64,000 nt of DNA from Brachypodium distachyon. Its lineage: Eukaryota > Streptophyta > Magnoliopsida > Poales > Poaceae. The translations under genes and the position numbers were made by a program. The notes beneath the pieces were generated by a model, which saw only the letters and a program-made list of their open reading frames with translations, was not told the DNA's origin and did not search any database. The stretch is from the NCBI RefSeq assembly GCF_000005505.3, contig NC_016132.3:56434914-56498913 (forward strand), in the 5' to 3' direction. Numbering within the stretch: position 1 is the first letter of the stretch; each line of letters starts with the position of its first letter. Of this stretch, positions 10,614-22,089 are shown piece by piece.

Positions 10614-13600
10614 ATGCCAAATTCCAAAGGTGATCGGTCGGTTTCCCGGTCCGTGACTCCGCCGCGTTCACGAACTCTGAGTCGTGGCTGGAGCCGCGGG
10701 AGACGACACGATGGCCAGGTCGTGGTGCAGCAGGAGGTGGTGCGCGAGGTGAGTGGCAGCGGCGCCGTCACGTACCCCATGCTGACGCGCACGAACTACT
10801 TGGACTGGGCGATTCGCATGCGAGTCCAGTTGCAAGGCGCAGGCCTCTGGGAGGCTGTAGAAGGTGAAGAGACGTCGGCGCGGCAGGAGCGGCAGGCGTT
10901 CGGCGCCATCCTGCATTCGGTGCCGCTCGAGATGATGCGCGTGATCACGGCCAAGGACAACGCCCAGGACGCCTGGGACGCGGTTAAGGTGATGCGCGCC
11001 GGCGTAGAGCGCGTCCGCGAGGCGAAGGCCCAGAAGCTGTGCAAGGAGTACGAGAACCTCGCGTTCAAGAGCGGTGAGTTCGTCGAGGACTTTGCACTGC
11101 GGCTGTCTGGCCTTGTCACCGATCTGCAGCAGGTTGGCGACGACATCACGGAAGAGAAGGCCGTGAAGAAGCTCCTTCGCGTGGTGCCACCGAGAATCAA
11201 ACCGGTGGCCGTCGCAATGGAGTCGTGTCTCGATCTGAAGCACATGTCGATCGAGGAGCTCTCGAGCCGTCTCTCTGCCGCTGAGGATGGGCTCGATCCA
11301 GAGCCGGAAGTGGGCAGCAAACTACTGCTCACCGAGGAGGAATGGTCTGCGCGGCAACAGTCACGCGGACAGGGCTCCAGCAGCGTCGGTGGCAAGGGCG
11401 GCAAGCCGGCTACAAAGCCGATGCCGCAATCACCGGACAAGCCTGCACGCTCCGGCGAGCGCCGTAAGGGCAAATGTCAGTACTGCCACATCGAGGGCCA
11501 CTGGGCCAAGGAGTGCAGGAAGAAGAAGCACGATCAAGCGCGCCAGGAGAACCAAGCGTACGTCGCGCAGGTGGAGGAGCAGGCCCCCGGGCTTCTCCTT
11601 GCCATGGCCGGCGACGGCGACGACACCATCGACTTGCAGCTAGCACCTGCGGTGTACGCTGGAGCCAAGCCGGTACCTGCTCCTATACAACCTGTTCCTG
11701 GCGACCTACTCGTCCGCAACTCGAACCTCGACCTGCGGACAGGGGAGCAGTGCGTGTTCCTCAACGAGAAGCGCTTTGTTTCGGTGCCCACCGACAACGA
11801 GCGCTGGTACTTCGACTCCGGTGCAAGCAACCATATGACCGGGTGCCACGGGATGCTGACCAAGATCGACGAATCTGTGCGAGGTACGGTGAAATTCAGT
11901 GATGGCTCACTCGTTCAGATACATGGACGCGGTGTTGTTCTATTACCTGCAAGAACGGAGAACACCGTGCGCTGACAGAGGTTTATTACATACCTCGTCT
12001 GCGCACAAGCATCGTGAGCCTGGGTCAGCTAGATGAAGGGGGTTGCAAATCAGTGATTTGTGATGGTGAGTTGCGCCTGTATGATCGTGATCGAGCTATA
12101 CTACCTCGTGTGCCAAGGGCCAAGAACCGGTTGTACCCAGTCACTCTGACCATGGCAACACCTATCTGTCTGCTTGCCGGACGGACTGACAAAGCATGGC
12201 GTTGGCATGCCAGGTTTGGTCACTTGCACTTCAGAGCACTCCATGATCTGGGAGCCAAGGGTATGGTCAGAGGTATGCCTCGGTTCAGCGTATTGAGCAA
12301 TTCTGCGAGGGGTGTTCACTTGGGAAGATGCACAGGACCCCTTTCCCGCGCGTGTCAGCCTACAGACCAGAACAGGTGCTTGAGCTGGTGCATGGAGACT
12401 TGTGTGGGCCGATATCCCCACCCACAGCAGGTACGAACAGCAAGTACTTCCTGTTAGTAGTTGATGATTGCAGCAGATATATGTGGTTGGAAGTGCTGAG
12501 GAGCAAAGATGAGGCTTTCAATTTTTTTCGCAAGATCAGGGCAACTGCAGAGAGTGAAAGTGCAGTGAAGCTCAGGGCATTCCGAACAGATCGTGGTGGT
12601 GAGTTTAACTCCATTGAATTCACCGAGTTCTGCAATGATCAGGGGATAAGGAGAAACACCACAGCTCCCTATTCTCCGGAGCAAAATGGTGTAGTTGAGA
12701 GGCGTAATCAGTCGGTGGTAGAGATGGCTCGCAGCTTGATGAAGAGCATGTGTGTACCAGCAGAGTTTTGGGGGGAGGCAGTGAGGACTGCCGTGCATAT
12801 TCTGAATCGCTCACCCACTCGTAGCCTGAATGGGATCACACCCTATGAGGCTTGGAGGAAGAAGAAACCATCAGTGGACTACTTCCGCACTTTTGGCTGT
12901 GTAGCACACATGAAGATCATTGGCCTTGGTCTGACAAAGTTGTCTGACAGAGCACGAGCATGTGTATTTGTCGGATATGAGTCTGGCTCAAAAGCATACC
13001 GGGTGTATGATCCGGTTCAGCGTCGTCTACATGTGACGAGAGATGTGATTTTTAAGGAGGATCGCAAGTGGGATTGGGGAACTGACAACTGCACACATGG
13101 CAAGTCGTGTGAATTTACTGTGGTTTATTCGGATGTGTTAGTACGAGTGTCAGTTTCAGCTTCACCTTCTGAATCTGTTCACTCCAGACAACAGTCCCCT
13201 CAAATTGATGCAGCCTCGTCAGAGGAACAACCACCAGACGAGCCCGTGACAGTGGAAGACGAGCAACTTCAGCCTCCTATCCAACCGTCTCACCCCATGC
13301 AAACCCGAGCACAACATGGGATTTTCATGCCAAATAGAAAGTATGAAGATCATTTGGAATTGGCAGAGTACTGTCTGACAGCTGCAGAGGAACCCGACAG
13401 TGTGGATGCAGCACTGGGTGAAACCGCATGGCGCAAGGCAATGGAAGCTGAAATGGCTTCGATCAATGAGAACAACACATGGGTCCTAACTGAACTCCCT
13501 GCAGGTCACAAAGCTATCTGACTCAAGTGGGTGTTCAAGATTAAGAAAGACGCTGAGGGCAATGTTGTCAAGCACAAAGCCCGGTAGGTTGCAAAAGGCT

Positions 13601-14932
13601 ATGCTCAAAAACAAGGAGTGGATTTTGATGAGGTATTTGCTCCTGTGGCCAGGATGGACACTGTTCGTCTGATGCTTGCTTTGGCAGCAAGTAGAAAGTG
13701 GCAGGTGCATCACATGGATATTAAGTCTGCATTTCTGAATGGCAATTTGATGGAAGAGGTGTATGTTCATCTGCCGGCAGGATTTGTTGTTAGTGACAGT
13801 GTACACAAGGTGCTGAAACTGAACAAGGCCCTGTATGGTCTGCGTCAGGCTCCGCCTAGAATTTCAAGCTTGATGAATCTCTTGCATCACTCGGTTTTGA
13901 GAGATGCCCGATTGAGCATGCTCTATACCGAAGGGGAAATACTGACAGCTTCTTGTTGGTAGGAGTATATGTGGATGATCTTATCATCACACACACGAGT
14001 GCAACTGAAATTAAAGTCTTCAAGGATCAGATGCATGAATTGTTCCAAATGAGTGATTTGGGACTTCTGAGCTACTACCTGAGAATCGAGGTGAGTCAGA
14101 AGGAAGGAGAAATCACTTTATGCCAGTCGAGCTATGTTGCAAAACTGCTAGAAAATGCAGGTATGGCAGCCTGTAATCCATGCTGTACTCCAATGGAAGG
14201 GAGACTGAAATTGGGGAGAGTGGAGACAGGAAAGGCAGTGGATGAAACCAAATATCGAAGTGTAATTGGCAGCTTCGGTACTTGGTGAATACTCGACCTG
14301 ACATTGCATACGTAGTTGGGCTTGCAAGCCGATTCATGGAGTGTCCCGGGGCACAACATTGGGCCGCTGTAAAGCAAATACTTCGCTATGTGCGGGGAAC
14401 TCAGGGATACGGCTGTAGATATACTTGCAGCGAAGTATCGCCTAATCTGATCGGTTACAGCGACAGTGATCTTTCGGGCGATGTGGATGATCGCAAGAGC
14501 ACGTCAGGCATTGTGTTCTTCTTGGGGGGGAGCACAGTTTCTTGGTGCTCGCAGAAGCAAAAAGTGGTGGCACTGTCATCTTGCGAGGCCGAGTACATTG
14601 CTGCATCTACAGCTGCTTGTCAGGCAACATGGTTGAGTAAGCTGCTGGGAGAACTGCAGGGTATTCCGCCTTCGGTTGTGAAGCTGTTCGTGGACAACAA
14701 GTCAGCCATAGCGCTGTCCAAAAATCCTGTGCATCATGACCGGAGTAAGCACATGGACACTCGCTATCATTTTATTCGAGAGTGCATTGCAGAAGGGAAG
14801 ATTGATGTGGATCATGTTGGGACGGAGGGGCAGCTGGCTGATATCCTTACCAAGGCGCTAGGTCGCATAAAGTTCATTGAGCTAAGGCGCAGACTGGGCG
14901 TAATCGAAGTCAAGCAGAGACAACAGCATTAG
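10614..14932 (+). pseudogene. copia gag-pol polyprotein, broken
   Basis: Would encode the element's single polyprotein. From the ATG at 10614 the Gag part (LTRTNYLDWAIRM region) leads to a CCHC zinc knuckle, CQYCHIEGHWAKEC (11475-11516), and the protease motif FDSGAS (11812-11829). A GAG-pre-integrase segment (WRWHARFGHLHF) lies near 12200. The integrase core shows GDLCGP, FRTDRGGEF and ERRNQ (about 12380-12720). The reverse transcriptase keeps YVDDLI near 13970. RNase H lies at 14450-14870. The frame is lost near 11950, 12290, 13860 and 14275. In-frame stops lie at 13519-13521 (TGA) and 13585-13587 (TAG). No autonomous activity is possible from this copy. Confidence 0.9.
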
Positions 14933-14942
14933 GGGGGAGATT

Positions 14943-15360
14943 TGGTGTACTGTCCACTGTAAGGCCGTTGTCGCTAAGTCTGAAACTGTCGTTTTTCTTC
15001 AGTTAAGTTCAGTAGCAAATAAGCTGGGCATGCAGCATGAGGTTGTTCGTGACTTGCCCTATTCTTCCGGTAGCTAGCTTAGTGCGCCGTCTTGACTGCG
15101 TCGTGGGATGGCACGAGCAAAGCGTCAAAGGCGGCATGATCTGGGCACGAGCGACGCCGTGGGATGGCGCGGCTGTAGGACTCGTTCTGCCCTGATTTTT
15201 CTCCTTTCAGTTAGATCGTACAGCTCGTTTTGAGAGTTGGTATAAGAAGCAATAAAAGTCGGATCAGAAAAGCGGCAACCGTTACGCAACACCAAACCTG
15301 TGTTTGTCTCTTGTTGATTCTACTCTCGCGCGTGTGTGTTCTGCAGCTCCGGCAACGTCA
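14943..15360 (+). repeat. 3' LTR of the copia element
   Basis: 418 bp, starting TGGTGTAC and ending GTCA. It ends 76 bp upstream of the ATG of the small ORF at 15437, so it could act as that ORF's promoter or leader. Confidence 0.95.
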
Positions 15361-15436
15361 CTTTTTTTTATGACGCTAAAGGGCAACTCCCACGATCGAG
15401 CACGAGGAAGAAGCAGCGGCGCCGAAAGTAGAGGCG

Positions 15437-15703
15437 ATGGAGATCGAGGAGGCAGCAGCGGCGCCGCACCCCCTGGATCTCTTGTTCTTCGCGCGCAAGG
15501 CCTCCGAGGAGCACAACGCCAAGGACAAAGCTCGCCGGAAGGCATTGGATGACGAGGAGCTCACGCGGGGGTTCGTGACGGAACGGAAGTTCGAGATGAA
15601 GAGACGGGAGTGGCTATGGGAGGTTCGGCTGGCATCGTTCCTCCGGTACTCCCTCGTCGAGCCGCCGGAGGTCCTTCCCTGCATCCACAAGGACAATCAG
15701 TAG
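15437..15703 (+). CDS. hypothetical 88-residue charged protein
   Basis: I do not recognise this gene. The ORF starts MEIEEAAAAPHPLDLLFFAR. It is rich in Lys, Arg and Glu over residues 20-60 (KASEEHNAKDKARRK), which suggests a helix or short coiled coil, and ends IHKDNQ. GC content and third-position use look like those of nearby grass first exons. There is no signal peptide or membrane segment. The copia element inserted just upstream of it, so the original promoter and 5' UTR may have been displaced. It could be an expressed orphan gene, the first exon of a longer gene, or a remnant. Confidence 0.4.
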   Translation: MEIEEAAAAPHPLDLLFFARKASEEHNAKDKARRKALDDEELTRGFVTERKFEMKRREWLWEVRLASFLRYSLVEPPEVLPCIHKDNQ

Positions 15704-16280
15704 CAAAAACTGATCGAAATCTTCTTTCCACGAACACCATCATGTCTATCAATGAAATGTTGCAAGTTTCAATCATTTTGTGTTCAAAGTTATATCTAAT
15801 TCATCATGTTTATCACCAATTTGTGTCGTCCTGTCGGACGCACTATCCAACCAAACGGTGTTTTCTGTTCGGCCCGCGACCCAAACGGACTGAGACGGAC
15901 GCAAAATGCGTCCGTATTGGATCGTGTGGCTGAAGTTGCCCTCATGGACTGAACCCCCTCTGGAGGGTGGGGCGGGGAATTTTTTTTTTCTGAGAGGAAG
16001 TTGGAGCCCACGCTCGCTGCATTTCCCTCCTGGGCTCAACAGAGATGGCTCCACATATTCGCTACGACCTGGTGGGCTGCACATTCGTGGGCCTAGTTTC
16101 GGTGGCCGTGGCCGTGGCCGTAGCTGAACAGTGCGCGTGAAGTGAACTGGTTGGTTGCGTGGACCGATCCATATTAACGCGTGGACCGAATTTGAGATGG
16201 GCCTAGCCGCTCCGGCCGCCCCAAAATCACCCGAGCCGCTCCGCCTGGCGAAGAGCTGGCCGAGACGAGACGTCTCTCGC
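15704..16280. other. intergenic DNA with a GCGTCCG-rich repeat fragment
   Basis: Around 15835-15925 there is a block with repeated GGACGCA / GCGTCCG and 'GACCCAAACGGAC' phrases, of the kind seen in dispersed grass repeats. A long minus-strand ORF (15773-16465) crosses this block and has no recognisable domain. I treat it as non-coding. Confidence 0.35.
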
Positions 16281-16319
16281 CGGTCCGGTCCACTAGTACA
16301 TAAATCCCCGTCACCGGCG

Positions 16320-16439
16320 GGCGAGGGGCGACGCGGTCGACGAGGAAGAAAACCCAACGGAGTTCCCACCCACCCTCCACAAACCCTAGTCGCTGCCTTC
16401 CCCCCAGCAACCGCAGACGACCCGCCGGAGTTTCCCCTG
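16320..16439 (+). other. 5' UTR exon of the RING/SUMO-binding gene
   Basis: GC-rich leader containing the plant-typical AAACCCTAG, ending at a GTAATT donor at 16440. The matching acceptor is TGCTTGCAG at 17149-17157. The upstream edge is a guess, based on a TATA-like CATAAATC near 16300. Confidence 0.45.
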
Positions 16440-17204
16440 GTAATTCTCCGCCCCCTACCAACCATCCCTGCATCCCCTGCGCGTCGTGGCGTTTTTTTCT
16501 GATTTTTTTGTGGGTGTAGTTGGAGCTCGGGCTCGGATCGAGGCGGGGGACCGCCGAAATGTTGAAATCGGGCCTGGATTTACCGGGTTTCGAAGGATTT
16601 CTGGGCGGAGGATGGGGTTTTGAGTAGGAATTTTGGGGATTTTGGTTGCCCGGCCGCCCGTATGGCTAGGGGCTCTGGGGCAGTTGGGGAAAGCGGCGGA
16701 AAGGTTCCATTGTTTGGTCGTCTTTTCGTTGGAAGCGGTGCCCGGCGCTTTAGGGGAGGTTGATTGGGCTTAAAAGACGCCTTTTGGCAAGGTTTGATCG
16801 AGTTCTTAGGGTTTGCTTGTTGGTTGGAGTCGATTCGATGGGAGGGAGAGGATGAACATATTAGATTCCAGAGGTTCTGCATCTCCATGTGCTGTATTTT
16901 GTTCAATTGTATCTGTCGTGTATATTTGTGCCATTTCTGATGAAAAGGGTGTTGGGGGGATGGTGCTGGGGTGGGAAAGTTTGCCCCTTTTGGTCGTCTA
17001 CAATCTAATCTTTTTGCTGCTTTGAACTGCGTTACATCATGGTAGATTGGTCGAGCTGTGGCTTCTCAAGAATAATATTGCATTTGCTTACCTATTCGTT
17101 CAAAACAGTTGGAGTTGCGGCTGTATTTGATGCCAGAGTTTGTAATTCTGCTTGCAGGGGGTTCTATTGACTTTGCTCAAGCCTGCAACTTTCATTGAAG
17201 CAGC

Positions 17205-19570
17205 ATGAGCTCCCTTGGATTTGCAAGGATTATTCCCAAGAGGCGGCGGACTAAACAGGTTCCGTCCGAGCTTGTGAACCGCCAGCTTCTGGACCTGAAC
17301 TTGCTTCCAGCTGCTGAAGGAACTGGTAATGGGAGTTCACCTTCCACCAATGAGCATGTCTCACACAGCCGGGCCTCTGGTACGGTAGTCGCTGGGACTT
17401 CACAGCTCTTGGTGCCACCTGGTGCTGCAGAGTCAAACATTCGCATGAATAGTTTTCCCATCGACGTAGAAGTGATCGATGATGATGTTGTGATTTATGC
17501 TTCAAGAAGCTCGCTCCCTCGAGTATGTTCCATATGCTTGGTTCTAATATGTGTTTGTATTGTTGCTGATTTCAGTCACCTTACGGTTGTTTGACAAGAA
17601 GGGACACTCAGTTGCTAATGATATCATTGTTCACTTTATGTCTCAGGCAAGGCAACAGTCGACCAGGGCGGTACCTGTCACTGTGATAATAGATGATGAT
17701 TCAGAAACTACTGCGGGACCAGCAGGTACCCCCCAATTTTTTGACCCAATCTGGTACAGTTGGGTGTACATTTATTTTTTTATATGAAATGGATTCATAA
17801 CTTTGTTTCAATTTTTAATACTGAACACTTTGTCGTAAGTAGACAATATCACCATGTAGCTTTCGTTTATCTCCGATTAGATTAGTATGATAGATTTGCA
17901 AGGCACCAGCAGTTGTCCACCTTCTCTAGTAGGAATATAAAGGAACTCCTGTTCTTTCTACAATGTGTCTGTTAATGGCTATTTTGAATATCAGATAACA
18001 CAGAGATATTGGGGATGCAGGATGCTGCAGTATGCCTAGTGTAGTTTTACACTCGTTTCCATGAATTTTACCTATAAATTCAAATTCATCTAAAATGTAG
18101 AGTACTTGGCAGATCCAAACACTTTGTTGGTATATGGAGATTTTTCTGGATTTGATTTCCCTGATTGACATGCTGTGCACGCTGGTTGGTGTCTGTCAGA
18201 TCATACATGGTGTTCATTAGAATTCAGTGGTTGGTGCATACAAGGTGTACTTAAAAACATACCTTTATTATCTAGTCTACCCAATGCTAAAAGCCAGACA
18301 GTTGATGAACTGGGTGTGCTCATGTTCAGTGCCCGAGCATTCTTACTTGTTGACTGGGCGACAGTTCAAACTTGCCTCATTGAGGTGATTGTATCTCTGT
18401 ACAAAAACGCAAAATGGTGACCAAGTGATTTTCCTAACCAAGCAAGCGGCAACTTTACCAGTTAGCGGTGTTCGGCCCTGTTGCTTAATCAAGGTTTCAA
18501 ACAAGCTTAAGTTTAATCCTTATTCAGCTTGTAATTGAACTTTCCGTATGTCCGTTGCCTTAAGCCCTTTTCACATCAACATTGGGTTGAGATCAATGTG
18601 AGAAGAGCATGACAGAAAATTCTTCTATTTTTACGTGGCCTGCACTGCCTTAAATTGACATAGCAAATAGGAATGATGCATTTAATACATTCCATTTACA
18701 CTTTTCCTGGTTTAGATATATCCTCGTAATTTTGGGTACAACCTGGTGCTGGTGGTAGCAACTCAACTGCTAATCTTCATCATGGGCGACTGTGCTCTAG
18801 AATCATCTGAATGGAATACCATAAAAGAGCTCTGTGTAGTATGTTGCCTGAAATTCTATTATCAATTTATCATAGATTATCCTTAAGTATCTTCCTTCAG
18901 GTTGACTTAATTTTCTGTTTGTTTGGCATGGTTTATCAATTAGAGATTGGATTTGATGATGCTCTCTCACAGTATTTGCTAATAGTACATTTTGTAAGTT
19001 ATGATAGATACTATCCTGTCTCAGAACTTTATGCTGTAGACAAAGTATCTTTTCTTTCTTTTTCCTAGTTTGCCTTCTTGACTGCTTTTAACATTGTCTG
19101 TGCTGCTTTTGTTCCAGGGGAAGCTCTTGATGAGCATGTGAACACACTACTTTCTCTCGGGACGAACCCAAGGCACCATCACTCGGGAGCATCCGTTGAC
19201 AACCTTGTAATAAACATAGCGGACACACCAGAAACCAACCGTGTCTTGGTAAGACCCATAACGTATTTGTGTATTTCACAGATACCATTGTATTAACGAT
19301 CATGTCAGCTCTCTAAGGCTTTGCTTTCCGCAGCCCAAGGTGATGCAAGCTGTCCCTGAACCTGTGAAGGAGGTTCCAAAGGAACCAAAGTTCAGCTGCC
19401 CTGTCTGCATGAACGAGCTGGTCGACCCGTCATCGACCATCTGTGGCCACATCTTCTGCCAGAAGTGCATCAAGCTCTCCATCCAGACTCAGAAGAAGTG
19501 CCCCACCTGCCGGAAGAAGCTGACTGTCAACAACTATCACCGTGTCTACCTCCCAACGACAGATCATTAA
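17205..19570 (+). CDS. RING-type SUMO-targeted ubiquitin ligase-like protein (RNF4-like)
   Basis: Probably adds ubiquitin to SUMOylated proteins in the nucleus. Coding exons 17205-17522, 17647-17725, 19118-19248 and 19334-19570 join in frame to 254 residues. All are bounded by GT and AG. The ATG lies in the second exon. The leader exon ends at 16439. The C-terminal RING is C3HC4: C198, C201, C213, H215, C218, C221, C232, C235, inside CPVCMNELVD...CPTC, and the protein ends soon after. RING at the extreme C-terminus is the RNF4 layout. Two acidic-flanked hydrophobic patches, VEVIDDD (88-94) and VTVIIDDDSE (117-126), are textbook SUMO-interacting motifs. The N-terminus has a basic PKRRR patch and LDLNL, which matches the LxLxL repression (EAR) pattern. 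A diverged copy lies at 23.8-25.8 kb. Substrates are unknown. Confidence 0.8.
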
Positions 19571-20170
19571 ACAGACCCAGCTATTCTGGGAGTGCACTAG
19601 AGCCGCAGCACCTGACCCTTTTGGCACTGGCATTGTGGTGATTGTATCTGAACCATCATTCGTCACCGGGTCATCATTAGCATTCAGTTTTTCCCAACAA
19701 TTTAACAAGTGATACTGCTTTTGGCGCTCGACTAGACGTGGTTACCAGTAGTGGTAAAGGATACCGTAGTCTTTTGAAGTCGAAACCTGTGCTTATATTG
19801 TGAGCTCTGGCTGTGAAGAAATATCTGATGTTATCTGTCTGGTAGGGTATATGATGTTGTTTGTACCATGTCTAATGCGGCTTTGTGCTTTGTGCATTTC
19901 ACCACCCTTCGATGATCTGGGCTTTGCGTATTCATTTAATTCAAGGCCAATTCGTTTGACCTAGATCCTGTCGGGCTTTGGTCATTCATCAGAGGAAGCT
20001 AAGCGTATCCTAATGACCGATCAAAATGGGATTTTGAGGCAATAGGAACCTGGTCCTGCACAAACGGAAGGTCAGAAAGGGAGGTTTGCCTCGAGCCCTT
20101 GAGATGTTGTGCGCCCGTCCTTGTCCTCTTCACCCCCCAACCCCCATCGTCTGCGGCGCGCAACAGCAAG
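19571..20170. other. 3' flank of the RING gene, no gene
   Basis: Holds the 3' UTR of the RING gene (to roughly 19,900) and then an unassigned stretch leading into the gene-fragment segment. No ORF with support. Confidence 0.4.
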
Positions 20171-20217
20171 CGGGCACCCCCCACGCCCTTACCCTCCCAT
20201 GGAGCGGCGGCTCGCCG

Positions 20218-20761
20218 ATGGAGAACAACTCCGGGCCGCCCGTCCCGTTGTCGACGCCCACATCGCGCCTCTCCTCGGCGCCGTCCTCCCGCCTCCCCTC
20301 GGGGTCCCCCTTCGCCGGCAGGGACGACGAGGACCTTCTATTCCCCGGCGTGTTCAAGGCGAAGGGCACTGGCCCTAGGAAGATTCCTAGGTTAGCCTTC
20401 GGATTTGATGGTTTCTTGATTTTTCCTCCCTGGCGAATTCCTCTGTTTCTTCATTCTTGATCGGCAATCTTTTGCTTCTCTGGATGCGAAAAGATTTTTA
20501 GATAAAAAGTAGAATTATTCCCAGGCGCAAAATCTCTTTCAAAAAATTCTCAGGACTCAGGCACAAAAGGTCAGATTTTGAAGTCTCTGTACTGAACATA
20601 CTCCATCTTTCGGGAAATTTCCTGCTGTTGCTTTCTAGGTGCTGGATGCGCGGGCATTGCAAGACGATTTCTACCTGAACCTCGTGGATTGGTCTTTGCA
20701 TAATGCCCTCACCGTTGGATTAGGGAACTGCATGTACTTGTGGAATGAATGCAGCAGCAAG
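20218..20761 (+). pseudogene. Fizzy-related/CDC20-type APC/C activator fragment
   Basis: Two exon pieces, 20218-20390 and 20639-20761. The first reads SGSPFAGRDDEDLLFPGVFK to GPRKIPR. The second reads VLDARALQDDFYLNLVDWS to YLWNECSSK, 41 residues that match the start of the WD40 propeller of plant FZR/CCS52 proteins nearly residue for residue. Intact family members are about 450-530 residues with a C-box and seven WD40 repeats. Here the C-box, the short exon before VLDA and almost all of the propeller are missing. Splice-like borders survive (AG|GTTAGC, TTTCTAG|GTG, AAG|GTGAGC), so the piece came from genomic DNA, not from a processed mRNA. A DHHC acyltransferase exon follows directly. Confidence 0.8.
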
Positions 20762-20826
20762 GTGAGCGACCAATTTTACTGTTTTTGTGTAGGTAAGAAG
20801 TGGAAAAGTATGATAGGGACTGATGG

Positions 20827-20997
20827 CTTGTGTTTATATTTGGACCTGATGCGAGATCCTTGTTTGTTATCATGCTCCTCATGATTGCTCCAGCATCAAT
20901 CTTCTGTGTGTTCGTTGCAAGAGAATTGATGAATAACTCTCCTACGGTCTGGGGTTACTTACTTGTGATGGTTGCAGCGGTTGTATTCACAGCATAC
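20827..20997 (+). pseudogene. DHHC-type S-acyltransferase exon fragment
   Basis: 57 codons beginning LVFIFGPDARSLFVIMLLM and ending AAVVFTAY, followed by a GTGAGT donor. GPDARS and two hydrophobic membrane segments around CVFVARELM are the conserved N-terminal part of plant DHHC-cysteine-rich palmitoyltransferases. The DHHC catalytic domain itself is absent. It lies 65 bp after the Fizzy-related fragment in the same orientation. It is a gene fragment with no independent start, probably captured or translocated. Confidence 0.7.
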
Positions 20998-20999
20998 GT

Positions 21000-22060
21000 G
21001 AGTGCCATTCCTACCCCTTCCAAATGACCTCTTCGTTTGAGTATTATATTTGTGTTGCACTCATTACATTCTATTTTTTGGGACAGTAGGTGAAAGTGGA
21101 ACCTTAATTAGCTGCAGCCTGCAATTTTTTTCAACTTCAAATTATATACATCATGTGAATCTATGCTACCCTTCTATTTTTGTGATTATATTTCCATTCA
21201 ATCGAATGTTAGAAACATAAAATCGAAACCAGAAGGAAAAAAGAAAAACTCTTGAGGTTACGCTCCGCACGCATATACAAATCTGTTGCCGCTTCATATT
21301 TTTTTAATGGGTGAAATGAGATAGTGGAGAGAACTAAAAAGAGTCAAGCCATTCAGTCCCAATATTTTTTTGACTGGGTGATGCTATAAAATTTTCAGAA
21401 GAAAATGTATCGTTGTCTTCTGAGAGAGTAGAGTATAGAGACAAAATATTGGGAAGAAACATTTTTTAAAGGAACGTTTGGTGGTCGTCAAAGAAGACCA
21501 AAGAGAGAAAGTTTTGATGCATGTCTTCCAAGTGCATCATTTTATTTTGTTGTTCCGTTGCAACACAAGGGCACTTCGGCTAGTTATCTCTAAAAATCAT
21601 AAAATTTTGAGGGCAAGCTCAAATCTTTATGGGAAAAGGTTTTTCGCTTTAAGATTCGGAGACCTGGACAGGAGCAGATGAGCTTGGCTGGATTCTTTTT
21701 ATCTTCTATTTTCATATCTATTGGTAAATGTCATATCTGCTTGGCTGGAAAGCGTTGTAGAGCACCACCCCCTCCCCCACCCACAATCGCCGTGCTACTA
21801 CAATATCCAGCTTGGGAAGATGCCATGGCATACCGCCACCGCCCCGCTGCTGCTATCATTGGGTTCCCCGGCCGCCACATTCCACTCGTCAGAGCCGTCA
21901 CTCTTTCGTAGATAATAATTTTGCAACATTATTTTTATATTTCTGCACTGATCTCTATGACACGATTGCGCTATGATACTTACAAGGAACTACATCTAGC
22001 TTTTGTCCTTTTCTCATTAGTTCAGCAGGCTATCAAACTTCTATATAGTGTCACACCCCT
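21000..22060. other. intergenic DNA, no gene seen
   Basis: AT-rich sequence with no domain-bearing ORF. If the two upstream gene fragments were carried by a transposon, its right end should lie here. I could not find convincing terminal repeats or a Helitron hairpin with a CTRR end by eye. Confidence 0.35.
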
Positions 22061-22089
22061 GGCCCATGCGACCGCGGGGGTCCGTTACA

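Larger units (their letters stand above)
10151..15365 (+). mobile_element. Ty1-copia LTR retrotransposon, decayed, with CTTTT target duplication
   Basis: A complete structural copy. The element spans 10156-15360 between 5-bp duplications CTTTT (10151-10155 and 15361-15365). LTRs are 419 and 418 bp, starting TGRTGTACTG and ending GTCA. The primer-binding site TGGTATCAGAGC (10577-10588) follows the 5' LTR and matches initiator Met-tRNA. A purine-rich tract AGGGGGGAGA (14931-14940) precedes the 3' LTR. Domain order gag, protease, integrase, RT, RNase H is that of copia elements. By hand count the LTRs differ at 13 sites plus one 1-bp indel (about 3%). That is roughly 1.2 million years if 1.3e-8 substitutions per site per year applies. 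Eleven of the 13 differences are transitions, as expected from methyl-cytosine decay. Confidence 0.95.

Noticed and set aside
10156..15360. Idea that the copia element moved in trans because gag-pol is so damaged
   Set aside because: The number of lesions is in line with about 3% LTR divergence, so decay after insertion explains it without special mobilisation.
15773..16465. 230-codon minus-strand ORF
   Set aside because: It crosses a GC-rich dispersed repeat and the leader of the plus-strand RING gene. It has no domain, and composition alone explains its length.
20218..20997. Helitron or Pack-MULE call for the captured fragments
   Set aside because: No terminal repeats, target duplication or hairpin end could be identified by eye, so only the fragments themselves are annotated.
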